Assembly: GCA_014650015.1 (NCBI GenBank)
Contig: BMUD01000025.1
Span: 49,183 to 113,182, forward strand
Direction of reading: 5' to 3'
DNA: 64,000 nucleotides
Origin: Streptomyces griseoloalbus
Lineage (GTDB): Bacteria; Actinomycetota; Actinomycetes; Streptomycetales; Streptomycetaceae
Part shown: one piece after another, positions 28,109-36,139 of the stretch
How positions within the stretch are numbered: position 1 is the stretch's first letter
Layout: the number at the start of each line of letters is the position of its first letter
Made by a program: the position numbers and the translations under genes
The notes under the pieces: generated by a model
Told to the model about the DNA's origin: nothing
What the model saw: the letters and a program-made list of their open reading frames with translations, nothing else
Database searches by the model: none

Positions 28109-28170
28109 TAGTCAAAGTTGACTACAAGCTCGAGCGTAAGACCTCCCCACCTATTGGTCAAACTTGATTA
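28109..28170 (-). promoter_or_regulatory. Promoter and twin operators of the PadR-ABC unit
   Basis: On the minus strand, TTGACC (28161-28156) and TACGCT (28138-28133) are separated by exactly 17 bases, a good vegetative promoter. The inverted repeat TAGTCAAAGTTGACTA (28109-28124) lies at the predicted start of transcription. A related, less perfect copy, TGGTCAAACTTGATTA (28155-28170), overlaps the -35 box and the last codon of the padR gene. Repression by the neighbouring PadR protein is the obvious inference. Confidence 0.65.
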
Positions 28171-28809
28171 ATGGCGGTCCCCGGGGTGCCGCTCCCCCGT
28201 CGCGTACGGGTTCTCCTCGCCCTCGGCCAGGACGCCGACGAACGGCTCGCCCTCCCCGGCGAAGGTGTAGGCGCCGCCCCGGACGCGCTCGATGAGCGCG
28301 CGCGTCCACGCGGCACCGGTGTCGGCGGAGTGGACCCAGAGGTCCATGATCTCCCCGATGTGGCCGAGCCGGCCGGGGCCGTCCTCGGGCGTGTAGTACT
28401 CGGTGACGGACGTGCGCCACTGCTCGATGGCCCGCACCCGTTGCTCCAGCAGCGCGAGGGCCTCCTCACGGCCCAGGTCGACCATGAAGCCGAGCCCGGC
28501 CGAGAGCACGTCCGGCTTCTGGTCGTAGGAGGTCAGGGCCTCCCGCAGCAGCCGGAAGAACTCCTCGGTGCCCTGCTCGGTGATCTCGTACTCCGTGCGC
28601 GGCGGGCCGCCCGCCGTGGACGGGGCGACCTCGTGCGCGTGCAGCAGCCCCTGCTTGGCCATCTGCTTCAGGGCGTGGTAGATCGAGCCCGGCTTGGCAT
28701 GGGACCACTCGTGCGCGCCCCAGTACTCCAGGTCGTTGCGCACCTGATACCCATGGGCCCGCCCGTGCTGGCGCACCGCGCCGAGCACGAGGAGACGGAT
28801 CACTGACAT
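28168..28809 (-). CDS. PadR-family transcriptional regulator
   Basis: The 213-residue protein has an N-terminal winged helix (RLLVLGAVRQHGRAHGYQVRN), a wing in PSTAGGPPRTEYEITEQG, and a C-terminal helical domain of the Vir_act_alpha_C type. PadR proteins repress adjacent transport or detoxification genes and respond to small lipophilic ligands. It lies directly upstream of a drug-type ABC transporter on the same strand, and two inverted repeats fall between them. The ATG at 28807-28809 follows TGGAG at short spacing. Confidence 0.9.
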   Translation of the reverse strand: MSVIRLLVLGAVRQHGRAHGYQVRNDLEYWGAHEWSHAKPGSIYHALKQMAKQGLLHAHEVAPSTAGGPPRTEYEITEQGTEEFFRLLREALTSYDQKPDVLSAGLGFMVDLGREEALALLEQRVRAIEQWRTSVTEYYTPEDGPGRLGHIGEIMDLWVHSADTGAAWTRALIERVRGGAYTFAGEGEPFVGVLAEGEENPYATGERHPGDRH

Positions 28810-28957
28810 GCGCTCCAGCGTAGGCCGCACGCGGTCACTCCCAGGAGCTGCCCTGCTCCTTCACGACCGGCTCGAAGGCGGTGGCGCCGATGTGGTGGCC
28901 CCGGGCGGCCCACGGCGTGCCGTCCGGGGCCGGGCACCCGGCGCCCCGGCGGTGGGC

Positions 28958-30034
28958 TCAGGAGCCGAGCTCGTCGAGCAGGGCGAAGACCAGCCCATCG
29001 AACGGACGTGCTTCATCGCTGTAGGTGTTCACCATCATCACGACCGCCGTTCCGCTCTCCCGGTCGAACGCCGCACAGGCGCTGAAGCCATAGGTGCCGC
29101 CGTTGTGCCACGGCACCGTCCGGCCGTCGGACAGCGTGCCGAGGTGCCAGCCGAGCCCCATCCGCAGGCCGGTGGCGGGGTCGGTGAAGTGGTGCCGCTG
29201 CGTCAGCTCGATCGCGTCCCGCAGCGGCGAGCGCTCCGGACGCAGCTGGGCACCCAGGTACCGGAGCACGTCGTCGGCGGTGCTGTACATCGAGGTGCCC
29301 GCACCACTGAGGACGCGGTCGCGCCAGTCGGGAACGGCCTCCCCGGCCATGTGGCCGACGGCCTTGCGGGAGGCCATGTCCGGTCGCAGGGTCGTGGTCG
29401 TGTCCGGCATGCCCAGCGGTGCGGCCACCCGGCGCCACAGCATCGCGTCCACGCGGTCGAAGGCCAGCGCCTGGCCGAGCAGCCCGAAGCCCAGGTTGGA
29501 GTACGCGTACGCGTTGCCCGGCTCGTTGTCCAAAGGGGTCTGGGCCAGACCGGCGGCCAGGTCCTCCAGCGTGTAGTGCGCGTACGGGTTGTACGGGTCC
29601 GCCCCGGTCAGGAGGTTGGCGGGGAGGCGGGGCAGGCCGGAGGAGTGGGTCGCCAGGTCGCGCAGGGTGATTGGCCGGGTTTCCCCGCGCGGGACGGTGA
29701 CTCCGGACGGCAGGCTGAGCGGCGTGTCCAGGCGCACCGTACCCGCATCCACCGCGCGCGCCAGCGCGGTGGCGGTGAGCGTCTTGCCGATCGAGCCGAG
29801 CTGGAACACGGTCCTGCCGTCGGGGGCGGGGCCGTCCTGGCCGGCACCGGCCACATACCGCCGCCCACCGCGGATGACCCCGAACACCGCGCTCGGGGCG
29901 CCGGCGGCCAGCGCGCGGTCGAGGTAGGGCCGCACCCTCGCGGCCAGACCGTCCCCCGCCGCCATGGCCCTGCCCGGTAACAGCGCCACACCGGCCGCTG
30001 CCGCCGCCGTGCCCAGCAGCCTTCGTCTCTTCAC
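28958..30034 (-). CDS. Secreted serine hydrolase (class C beta-lactamase/D,D-peptidase fold)
   Basis: This 358-residue protein has a cleavable signal with twin-arginine-like start MKRRRLLGTAAAAAG and ends its leader near AMA. The catalytic SxxK is LGSIGKTLT, the second motif YxN is YAYSNLGFG and the third is WHNGGTYGF. This is the set seen in class C beta-lactamases and Streptomyces R61-type D,D-carboxypeptidases. Either activity, or an esterase, is possible. The start follows GGAG. It is followed on the same strand by the PadR gene, with 148 bases between. Confidence 0.9.
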   Translation of the reverse strand: MKRRRLLGTAAAAAGVALLPGRAMAAGDGLAARVRPYLDRALAAGAPSAVFGVIRGGRRYVAGAGQDGPAPDGRTVFQLGSIGKTLTATALARAVDAGTVRLDTPLSLPSGVTVPRGETRPITLRDLATHSSGLPRLPANLLTGADPYNPYAHYTLEDLAAGLAQTPLDNEPGNAYAYSNLGFGLLGQALAFDRVDAMLWRRVAAPLGMPDTTTTLRPDMASRKAVGHMAGEAVPDWRDRVLSGAGTSMYSTADDVLRYLGAQLRPERSPLRDAIELTQRHHFTDPATGLRMGLGWHLGTLSDGRTVPWHNGGTYGFSACAAFDRESGTAVVMMVNTYSDEARPFDGLVFALLDELGS

Positions 30035-30218
30035 GGTCCACTCCTTCGTCGCCCCGTACCCGCGTGCGCAAGCGCACGCCGACGTCGAGTGAAGCGGCCT
30101 CAGCCGCCGAGATCAACAGTCACACCGGGCGCCGGACCCGAATCGGCCACCGCGAACGACGCGGACACAGCCTCTGAAAACTGCCCATTACGCAGTACAG
30201 GTGCACAGGCACCGGTAC

Positions 30219-31679
30219 TCAGAACGGGAAGCCGCTCCTGCCGTGCTGTACCGAGATCCACTTCACCGTGGTGAAGGCGTCCAGCATGGTGTCGCCGTTC
30301 AGCCGCCCGATGCCGGAGTGCTTCTCGCCGCCGAAGGGGACGATCGGCTCGTCGTGCACGGTGCCGTCGTTCACGTGGAACATGCCGGTGTCGATCCGCT
30401 GGGCGAAGTGCACGCCCCGCTCGATGTCACCGGTGTGCACGGCGCCGCTCAGCCCGTACGGGGTGTCGTTGACGATGCGTACGGCCTCCTCCTCGCCGTC
30501 GAACGGCACGAGGAAGGCGACGGGCCCGAAGACCTCCTGCCGCAGCAGGGCGGAGTCGGCGGGCAGGCCGGTCAGTACGGACGGCTCGACCAGGTTGTCG
30601 GTGCGGCCGCCGTGCACCAGGGCGGTGGCACCCTCGGCGAGCGCCTGCGCGACGACGCCGGACAGGGCGTCCGCCTGCCGGGAGTTGATCACCGGGCCGA
30701 TGACCGTCTCCGGGTCGCGCGGGTCGCCGGCCTTGAGGGACTTGACCTTGGCGACGAACTTCCCGGTGAACTCCTCGGCCACCGAGGAGTCGACCAGCAC
30801 GCGGTTGGCGGCCATGCAGACCTGCCCCTGATGGACGTACCGGCTGAAGACGGCCGCGTCCACGGCGTAGTCCAGGTCGGCGTCGTCGAGGACCACCAGC
30901 GCGCTGTTGCCGCCGAGTTCGAGGACCGAGCGCTTGAAGTGGGAGGCACAGACGGTGGCCACATGGCGGCCGACCTCGTCCGAGCCGGTGAAGGAGATGA
31001 TCTTCGGGACCGGGTGCTCCAGGAAGGCGTCGCCGATCTCCGCGATGTCGGTGATGACGACGTTCAGCACACCGGCGGGCAGGCCCGCGTCCTCGAAGAT
31101 CTTCGCGACCAGGGAGCCGCCGACGACCGGCGTGTCCTGGTGCGGCTTGAGCACCACGCCGTTGCCGAGCGCGAGCGCGGGGGCGACCGACTTGAGCGAC
31201 AGCAGGAACGGGAAGTTGAAGGGGCTGATCACGCCGACGACACCGACGGGCACCCGGTAGACGCGGTTCTCCTTGCCGTCCACCGGCGAGGGGATGATCC
31301 GGCCCTCGGGGCGCAGCGCCAGATGGACCGCCTCGCGCAGGAACTCCTTGGCGAGGTGCAGCTCGAAGGCGGCCTTCACACGCGTGCCGCCCAGCTCGGC
31401 GACGATCGCCTCGGAGATCTCCTCCTCGCGCTCCTCGACGAGCCTGAGCGCCTTCTCGAGCACCGCGCGGCGGGCGTACGGATTGGTCGCCGCCCACTCC
31501 TTCTGCGCGCGGGCGGCCGCCCTGTACGCCTGATCGACCTCGTCGACGGTGGCTATGGTGATCGACGCGAGCTTCTCGTCGTCGTACGGGTTGAGGTCGA
31601 TGAGGTCCCAGGCCCCGCTGCCCGGGCGCCACTCACCGTCGATGTACTGCTGAGCCAGGTCGGTGAAGTACGACGACAT
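30219..31679 (-). CDS. Aldehyde dehydrogenase (benzaldehyde/vanillin dehydrogenase-like)
   Basis: The 486-residue NAD(P)-dependent enzyme has the general-base glutamate in LELGGNSALV and catalytic cysteine in HQGQVCMAANR. It also has the conserved FTGSDEVGRHV coenzyme loop and PFGGEKHSGIGR. The sequence style (PFNFPFLLSLKSVAPALALGN, HDEPIVPFGG) fits the aromatic/benzaldehyde dehydrogenase subgroup, which is only an inference. ATG 31677-31679 is supported by GAGGG six bases upstream. A perfect palindrome and a TGCATC inverted repeat lie just upstream and suggest specific control. Confidence 0.93.
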   Translation of the reverse strand: MSSYFTDLAQQYIDGEWRPGSGAWDLIDLNPYDDEKLASITIATVDEVDQAYRAAARAQKEWAATNPYARRAVLEKALRLVEEREEEISEAIVAELGGTRVKAAFELHLAKEFLREAVHLALRPEGRIIPSPVDGKENRVYRVPVGVVGVISPFNFPFLLSLKSVAPALALGNGVVLKPHQDTPVVGGSLVAKIFEDAGLPAGVLNVVITDIAEIGDAFLEHPVPKIISFTGSDEVGRHVATVCASHFKRSVLELGGNSALVVLDDADLDYAVDAAVFSRYVHQGQVCMAANRVLVDSSVAEEFTGKFVAKVKSLKAGDPRDPETVIGPVINSRQADALSGVVAQALAEGATALVHGGRTDNLVEPSVLTGLPADSALLRQEVFGPVAFLVPFDGEEEAVRIVNDTPYGLSGAVHTGDIERGVHFAQRIDTGMFHVNDGTVHDEPIVPFGGEKHSGIGRLNGDTMLDAFTTVKWISVQHGRSGFPF

Positions 31680-31698
31680 GTGATCCCTCGATCCTTGC

Positions 31699-31747
31699 TG
31701 CATCAGCAGATGCACTGACCCACTGCACGGTCTGATGACATGTCATC
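31699..31747 (-). promoter_or_regulatory. Operator-like sequences before the aldehyde dehydrogenase gene
   Basis: Two symmetrical sites lie 20-70 bases upstream of the start codon: TGCATC-AGCA-GATGCA (31699-31714) and the 14-base perfect palindrome GATGACATGTCATC (31734-31747). A partial copy of the latter (ACATGTCATG) recurs near 31783. The first resembles the element shared by the whiJ-type genes to the right. Confidence 0.5.
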
Positions 31748-31801
31748 GTACTTGTGTCGCAGGTGAGTTGAGGGATTCCTCACATGTCATGCGAAGGGGT
31801 C

Positions 31802-32662
31802 TCAGGACAGTTGCAGCAGACCCCGGAGGAGGTCCCGGCTCTCCGCCGGTCCCGGGCTGTCGTGCTGGAGCTCCTTGAGCGCCTTCTCGTACTGGGCCAC
31901 GTCCTCGGCCTTGTCCAGGTACAGCGCACTGGTGAGCTGCTCCAGGTACACGACGTCCGACAGGTCGGACTCGGGGAAGCTGAGGATGGTGAACGCGCCC
32001 GACTCCCCGGAGTGACCGCCGAGGCTGAACGGCATGACCTGCAGCCGCACGCTGGGCCGCTCGGAGACCTCGATCAGGTGCTGGAGCTGGCCGCGCATCA
32101 CCGCGCGGTCGCCGTACGGCCGGCGCAGGGCGGCCTCGTCGAGGACGACGTGGAACTCGGGGGCGTTCTCGGAGACCAGGTACTTCTGCCGCTCCAGGCG
32201 CAGCGCCACCCGCCGCTCGACGTCCTCCTCGCTCGCGCCCTTCATGCCGCGCCGCACCACCGCGCGGGCGTACTCCTCGGTCTGCAGCAGGCCGTGCACG
32301 AACTGCACCTCGTAGGCCCGCAACAGCGACGCCGCGCCCTCCAGGCCCACATACGTCGGGAACCAGCTGGGCAGCACGTCCGAGTAACTGTGCCACCATC
32401 CCGCCACGTTGGCCTCCCTGGCGAGGGAGAGCAACGAGGTGCGCTCCTGCTCGTCCGTGATGCCGTACAGCGTCAACAGGTCCTCGACGTCCCTGGTCTT
32501 GAAGCTCACCCGGCCCAACTCCATCCGGCTGATCTTCGATTCGGAGGCGCGGATCGAATAGCCCGCCGCCTCGCGCGTGATGCCCCGCGCCTCACGCAGT
32601 CGCCTGAGTTGTGATCCGAGCAGCATGCGCCGCACCACCGATCCCGGCTCTCCCGCGCTCAC
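31802..32662 (-). CDS. XRE-type DNA-binding protein with DUF5753 (WhiJ-like)
   Basis: The 286-residue protein has an N-terminal helix-turn-helix (LGSQLRRLREARGITREAAG, then SKISRMELGR). A C-terminal DUF5753 domain is recognised by WWHSYSDVLPSWF, VQFVHGLLQTEEYARAV and VRLQVMPF. This is the large Streptomyces WhiJ/Scr1 family that represses development or secondary metabolism together with small DUF397 partners. GTG 32662 follows GGGGAGG. An ATP-binding protein gene diverges from it and a DUF397 gene lies 1.1 kb away, completing the usual trio. Confidence 0.92.
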   Translation of the reverse strand: MSAGEPGSVVRRMLLGSQLRRLREARGITREAAGYSIRASESKISRMELGRVSFKTRDVEDLLTLYGITDEQERTSLLSLAREANVAGWWHSYSDVLPSWFPTYVGLEGAASLLRAYEVQFVHGLLQTEEYARAVVRRGMKGASEEDVERRVALRLERQKYLVSENAPEFHVVLDEAALRRPYGDRAVMRGQLQHLIEVSERPSVRLQVMPFSLGGHSGESGAFTILSFPESDLSDVVYLEQLTSALYLDKAEDVAQYEKALKELQHDSPGPAESRDLLRGLLQLS

Positions 32663-32809
32663 GTTCGCCAGCCTCCCCAACGTCTTCAGGGCCCGCAGTC
32701 TGCCACTAAAACACTTCGAGCAGTACTCGCCCGGTTACGGAAACGGAATCAAGCCGCTGAATCGGCGCAGGAGGGAGCGCGGAAGGAACAAGAGGCGGCA
32801 GCGGGACAG

Positions 32810-32867
32810 CCGGGGGGAGACACGAAGATGACGGAAAACCGGGGGGAGACACGAAGATGACGGAAAA
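32810..32867. repeat. 29-bp perfect tandem duplication
   Basis: The unit starting CCGGGGGGAGACACGAAGAT is repeated twice without a mismatch at 32810-32838 and 32839-32867, in the intergenic region upstream of the XRE gene. Confidence 0.95.
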
Positions 32868-32909
32868 ATTGGCCAACAAACCGGTACGGGAAGGCTGATT
32901 CTGGTCAGC

Positions 32910-32935
32910 TGCACGTGCATCTGCCCTTGCATCTG
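32910..32935 (+). promoter_or_regulatory. Shared TGCACGTGCATC element, copy A
   Basis: TGCACGTGCATCTGC is followed three bases later by TGCATC, 75 bases before the ATP-binding gene. The same 15 bases and the same second half-site at the same spacing occur upstream of the DUF397 gene (copy B). Confidence 0.6.
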
Positions 32936-33010
32936 GTGTACGCATCCGAAACCATGGTCCCCGCACCACCGCCGCCTCGCTACGACCGCGAATTCCCGGG
33001 AGTGCCTCGC

Positions 33011-33592
33011 ATGGGGACGAATGGATCGACCATGCTCGAGCCGTTACGGCAGGGCCTTCCGCCGCTGAACTTCGCGGCCGCGTCCGACGCCGCCTCCTGC
33101 GCACTCCACGCCCGCTACGAAGCGGTGCGCGAGGCTCGGCAGTTCACCCGCAAGACACTCGACCAGTGGGAACTGAGCGACCGTTTCGACGATGTGTGTC
33201 TGGTGGTCTCCGAACTGGTCACCAACGCCCTGCGGCACGCGCTGCCCGCCGGCACCCCGCGACTGACGGCACAGGACCCGCCGGTACGGCTGCATCTGCT
33301 GCGGTGGACCGAGCGGCTGGTGTGCGCGGTGCGCGACCCCAGCGACGACAGTCCCGTCGCCCGCGACTCGGACGACTTCTCCGCCGAGTCGGGTCGCGGA
33401 CTGTTCCTGGTCGACTCCTTCAGCGACAGCTGGGGCTGGCACCCCATGGCGGGTGCGCTCAGCGGCAAGGTGGTCTGGGCCCTGTTCCGGCTCCAGCGCC
33501 CCGCCGGGGACCGCCCCCGCCCCGGCCACCACCGGCCCGACCCTCCCCGTCCCGGCCACCACCGGCCCGACCGTCCCTCTCCCGGCGCATGA
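33011..33592 (+). CDS. ATP-binding anti-sigma-like protein (HATPase_c_2)
   Basis: The 193-residue protein has a Bergerat-fold ATPase: N-box with Glu68 and Asn72 in VVSELVTNALRHA, and glycine-rich motif SGRGLFLVDSFSD. Such RsbW-like proteins bind sigma factors or phosphorylate antagonists. In Streptomyces they are often found with XRE-DUF5753 and DUF397 genes in whiJ/abaA-type modules, as here. The last 20 residues are a twofold 10-residue repeat (RPGHHRPDPP) encoded by a 30-base tandem repeat. ATG 33011 follows GGGAG with eight bases between. Confidence 0.88.
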   Translation: MGTNGSTMLEPLRQGLPPLNFAAASDAASCALHARYEAVREARQFTRKTLDQWELSDRFDDVCLVVSELVTNALRHALPAGTPRLTAQDPPVRLHLLRWTERLVCAVRDPSDDSPVARDSDDFSAESGRGLFLVDSFSDSWGWHPMAGALSGKVVWALFRLQRPAGDRPRPGHHRPDPPRPGHHRPDRPSPGA

Positions 33593-33593
33593 C

Positions 33594-33623
33594 GAACCGC
33601 GGCGCATCAGGGCGCCGCGGTTC
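33594..33623 (+). terminator. Terminator of the ATP-binding gene
   Basis: GAACCGCGGCGC and its exact complement form a 12-bp stem with a 6-base loop, starting two bases after the stop codon. Confidence 0.75.
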
Positions 33624-33733
33624 CACGCGTGCCGTCGCCTCCCGGGCGTCCCGCGCCCCTTCCGGAACGGTTCGAGGGCTCGGCGCCGGTCGTCCGGAGC
33701 GCCTCAAGGCGCCGGGGTCCCGCCCCGGAACGC

Positions 33734-34030
33734 TCAGCCGGCGACCAGGTGGTCGAACTCGCCGTCCTTGACGCCCAGCAGCATGGCCTCGATCTCCGCG
33801 CGGGTGTAGACGAGCGCGGGGCCGTCGGGGAAGCGGGAGTTGCGCACGGCCACCTCTCCGCCGGGCAGCCGGGCGAACTCCACGCAGGACCCCTGCGAGT
33901 TGCTGTGCCGGCTCTTCTGCCAGGCCACACCGTCCAGCCCGGTGGCCGCCATGCCGTTGTACACGCCGGACGCGCAGATACCGTCGCGCACGTCCACGTC
34001 CACGTCACCGTCGTACACGTCGTGGTCCAC
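33734..34030 (-). CDS. DUF397 protein (WhiJ-associated small protein)
   Basis: This 98-residue acidic protein contains the DUF397 core WQKSRHSNSQGSCVEFARLP with VAVRNSRFPDGPALVYT. The N-terminal 35 residues are unusually Asp/Val-rich (VYDGDVDVDVRDG). DUF397 proteins are paired with XRE-DUF5753 regulators and are thought to antagonise or modulate them. GTG 34030 is supported by GGGGAG six bases upstream. The shared TGCATC element lies 82 bases before the start. Confidence 0.9.
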   Translation of the reverse strand: MDHDVYDGDVDVDVRDGICASGVYNGMAATGLDGVAWQKSRHSNSQGSCVEFARLPGGEVAVRNSRFPDGPALVYTRAEIEAMLLGVKDGEFDHLVAG

Positions 34031-34111
34031 AGGTCGCTCCCCGCTGGTGCACTGGCTGGTGTGGCCATTGATGCAATAGTCAACTGACCCGGATCATAGC
34101 TTCGTTCATGT

Positions 34112-34138
34112 GCGGATGCATGAGCAGATGCACGTGCA
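34112..34138 (-). promoter_or_regulatory. Shared TGCACGTGCATC element, copy B
   Basis: On the minus strand this reads TGCACGTGCATCTGC, three bases, then TGCATC, the same architecture as copy A. It lies 82 bases before the DUF397 start codon. The surrounding 230 bases to the S18 gene hold no other feature I can support. Confidence 0.6.
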
Positions 34139-34317
34139 CGCGGGGTGTTGCTGCGGTTACAGCCTGGGCGGTCGTGCGGTACCCACTTTGACGGACGTTT
34201 TACTGAACCCCGCTCACCTTAGAGACGCACGCGGGGCCGTTCGTGTTCCATCGTGTTTCCCTTTGTGCCGCCCTCATGTGTGTCGTCCTCATGCGGGCGG
34301 GCGTGGTGGCTTTCGGT

Positions 34318-34551
34318 TCAGCGGGTGGAGTAGGGCAGCAGTCCCATCTCCCGGGCGTTCTTGACGGCCCTGGCCAGCTGCCGCTGCTGCTGGGCGGTCA
34401 CCCGGGTGACGCGACGGCTGCGGATCTTGCCCCGGTCGGAGACGAACCTGCGCAGCAGGTCGGTGTCCTTGTAGTCGATGTACGTGATCCCCGCCTGGTC
34501 GAGGGGGTTGGGGCGGGCCTTGGCGGGCCGGCGCTCGGGCGTACGGGACAT
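34318..34551 (-). CDS. rpsR: 30S ribosomal protein S18 (alternative, zinc-independent copy)
   Basis: This 77-residue protein carries the S18 core: [40 protein letters not shown] and ending LLPYSTR. It has no cysteines, unlike zinc-ribbon S18 paralogues. It is the last gene of a minus-strand operon with L33, L31 and a COG0523 protein, whose promoter carries a Zur-type site. It is therefore expected to replace the housekeeping S18 when zinc is scarce. Confidence 0.95.
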   Translation of the reverse strand: MSRTPERRPAKARPNPLDQAGITYIDYKDTDLLRRFVSDRGKIRSRRVTRVTAQQQRQLARAVKNAREMGLLPYSTR

Positions 34552-34556
34552 GGTGG

Positions 34557-35705
34557 TCAGACCTCCAGGAGGGTGTCGAAGGAGTGCGGCAGCCGCTGCC
34601 AGGCGGCGGGCCCGGCGGCGTACTCGGCGTCGGTCAGCAGACAGGACTCCAGGAGCCGTTCGAGCCCGTCGCGGTCGAGGCCGGGCGAGGTGAAGACGAG
34701 GTGCTGACAGCGGTCGCCGTGCTCGGGGTGCCAGTCCAGCGCGGCGGCGGCCCGGCGCACCGGCGGGACCATCTCCCAGGCCGCGTCCGGCAGCGAGCCC
34801 AGCCAGGGGCCGGCGCTCTCCACACACAGGGCGCCGCCCGCCGCGTCCCAGTGGTACAGCGTGTCCGGCTTGTCGGCGAGCCAGAACCGGCCCCGGCTGC
34901 GCGCCGCCGCGCAGGTCAGGTCCTCCAGCGCGGCGTACAGCCGCTCGGGGTGGAAGGGGCGGTGCCGGCGCCAGACGAGGGTGGAGACGCCGTGCGCGTC
35001 GGCCTCGGCGGGCAGCAGCGCGCAGGCCGGGTGCTGGGCGGCGGCGGCCACCTCCACGTCGAAACCGGCGAGCGCGGCTCCCGCGAGGAGCGAGCGAGCG
35101 CCCGCCGGGGCCTCCTCGTCGATCGGGACCCGGTGGGCCGTCGGATGCAGCTGGGCGAGCAGTTCCCGATCCTCCTCGTCCGCTTCCGGGGAGTCGGCGA
35201 GGGCCAGGACGGGCGCGTACTCCAGCTGGCGCGCGAAGGTGTCGGCGACGGTGCGCTGGTCGGACGGCGCGGCGGCGAGCCCACCCTCGGCGAGGTCGTC
35301 GCCGTTGCCCAGATACGGCAACAGCAGTGCCGGGTCGACGGCGGTGATCACCCCGGTGACGGTGAACCCGCCGGCGGTGACCACCTCCGCCATGGCCTTC
35401 GGCTCGACGGAGTCCCACAGTTCGACGATCGCGAGCGGGGTGTCCCCCGCGTCCGCGAGCCGTTCGAGCTCGGGGACGAGGTCCTCGCGCAGGGCGCAGC
35501 AGGCGCAGTCGTTGACGAGGGGCGCCTCGCCGGCGGAGAGCAGGCCGGTGGCGTCCCGGACGGTCCGCACGACCGTGCCCGCCGTGGCCGTCTCCAGGTC
35601 GTGGTGGAGTACGACGCTGCCGGGCACGTCGGCGAGCAGCCGGGCGACGGCTGCCCTGCGGGCGTCGGCGTGCAGTCCGCCGACGACGACCACGGACAGT
35701 GTCAC
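34557..35705 (-). CDS. COG0523 (CobW/YciC-type) protein lacking the P-loop
   Basis: This 382-residue protein has the metal-binding CxCC motif of COG0523 metallochaperones ([12 protein letters not shown], Cys67, Cys69, Cys70) and the C-terminal CobW domain ([21 protein letters not shown], then [10 protein letters not shown]). Where relatives have the GTP-binding GxxGxGKT loop, this protein reads [20 protein letters not shown], with no Gly-Lys-Thr. GTP hydrolysis is therefore doubtful. It starts with GTG inside the L31 stop and lies among zinc-independent ribosomal genes, which points to zinc handling during starvation. Confidence 0.88.
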   Translation of the reverse strand: MTLSVVVVGGLHADARRAAVARLLADVPGSVVLHHDLETATAGTVVRTVRDATGLLSAGEAPLVNDCACCALREDLVPELERLADAGDTPLAIVELWDSVEPKAMAEVVTAGGFTVTGVITAVDPALLLPYLGNGDDLAEGGLAAAPSDQRTVADTFARQLEYAPVLALADSPEADEEDRELLAQLHPTAHRVPIDEEAPAGARSLLAGAALAGFDVEVAAAAQHPACALLPAEADAHGVSTLVWRRHRPFHPERLYAALEDLTCAAARSRGRFWLADKPDTLYHWDAAGGALCVESAGPWLGSLPDAAWEMVPPVRRAAAALDWHPEHGDRCQHLVFTSPGLDRDGLERLLESCLLTDAEYAAGPAAWQRLPHSFDTLLEV

Positions 35706-35956
35706 TCGGCACCTCGCTTGCCGTAGCGGCGCTCGAACCGCTCCACGCGGCCCGCGGTGTCCATGACGCGCGCGGTGCCCGTGTAGAAGGGGTGGCTGAC
35801 GTTCGAGATCTCGACGTCGACGACCGGGTAGGTGTGGCCGTCCTCCCACTCGACGGTCTTCTCGCTCGTCATGGTGGAGCGGGTGAGGAAGGCGTGGCCG
35901 GCGGCGCGGTCGCGGAAGACGACGGGGCCGTAGGCCGGGTGGATTCCCTTGCGCAT
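35702..35956 (-). CDS. rpmE2: 50S ribosomal protein L31 type B (zinc-independent)
   Basis: The 84-residue protein is L31 of the long, cysteine-free type: [40 protein letters not shown] and [11 protein letters not shown]. In zinc starvation this form displaces the zinc-ribbon L31 from the ribosome and frees metal. Its stop overlaps the GTG of the COG0523 gene; the L33 gene lies nine bases upstream. Confidence 0.96.
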   Translation of the reverse strand: MRKGIHPAYGPVVFRDRAAGHAFLTRSTMTSEKTVEWEDGHTYPVVDVEISNVSHPFYTGTARVMDTAGRVERFERRYGKRGAE

Positions 35957-35965
35957 GGCGGTGGT

Positions 35966-36130
35966 TCAGCGCTCCTCTCGGAAGTCGACGTGCCGTCCGG
36001 CGATCGGGTCGTACTTGCGCAGGGTCAGGCGGTCCGGGTCGTTGCGGCGGTTCTTGCGGGTCACGTAGGTGAAGCCGGTGCCGGCGGTGGACCGGAGCTT
36101 GATGACCGGGCGGAGTTCGTTGCGTGCCAT
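35966..36130 (-). CDS. rpmG: 50S ribosomal protein L33 (zinc-independent)
   Basis: This small gene encodes 54 residues beginning [20 protein letters not shown] and continuing through [20 protein letters not shown]. It lacks the two CxxC pairs of zinc-binding L33. It is the first gene of the minus-strand operon; its ATG at 36128-36130 lies next to the Zur-type site. Nine bases separate it from the L31 gene. Confidence 0.95.
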   Translation of the reverse strand: MARNELRPVIKLRSTAGTGFTYVTRKNRRNDPDRLTLRKYDPIAGRHVDFREER

Positions 36131-36139
36131 GCTGATACC

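Larger units (their letters stand above)
32663..33010. promoter_or_regulatory. Divergent promoter region of the whiJ-type module
   Basis: These 348 bases separate the XRE and ATP-binding genes. They contain a perfect 29-base tandem duplication (32810-32867) and a composite element with two TGCATC half-sites (32910-32935). That element is also found, in the same orientation relative to the gene, upstream of the DUF397 gene. No further gene is seen. Confidence 0.55.
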
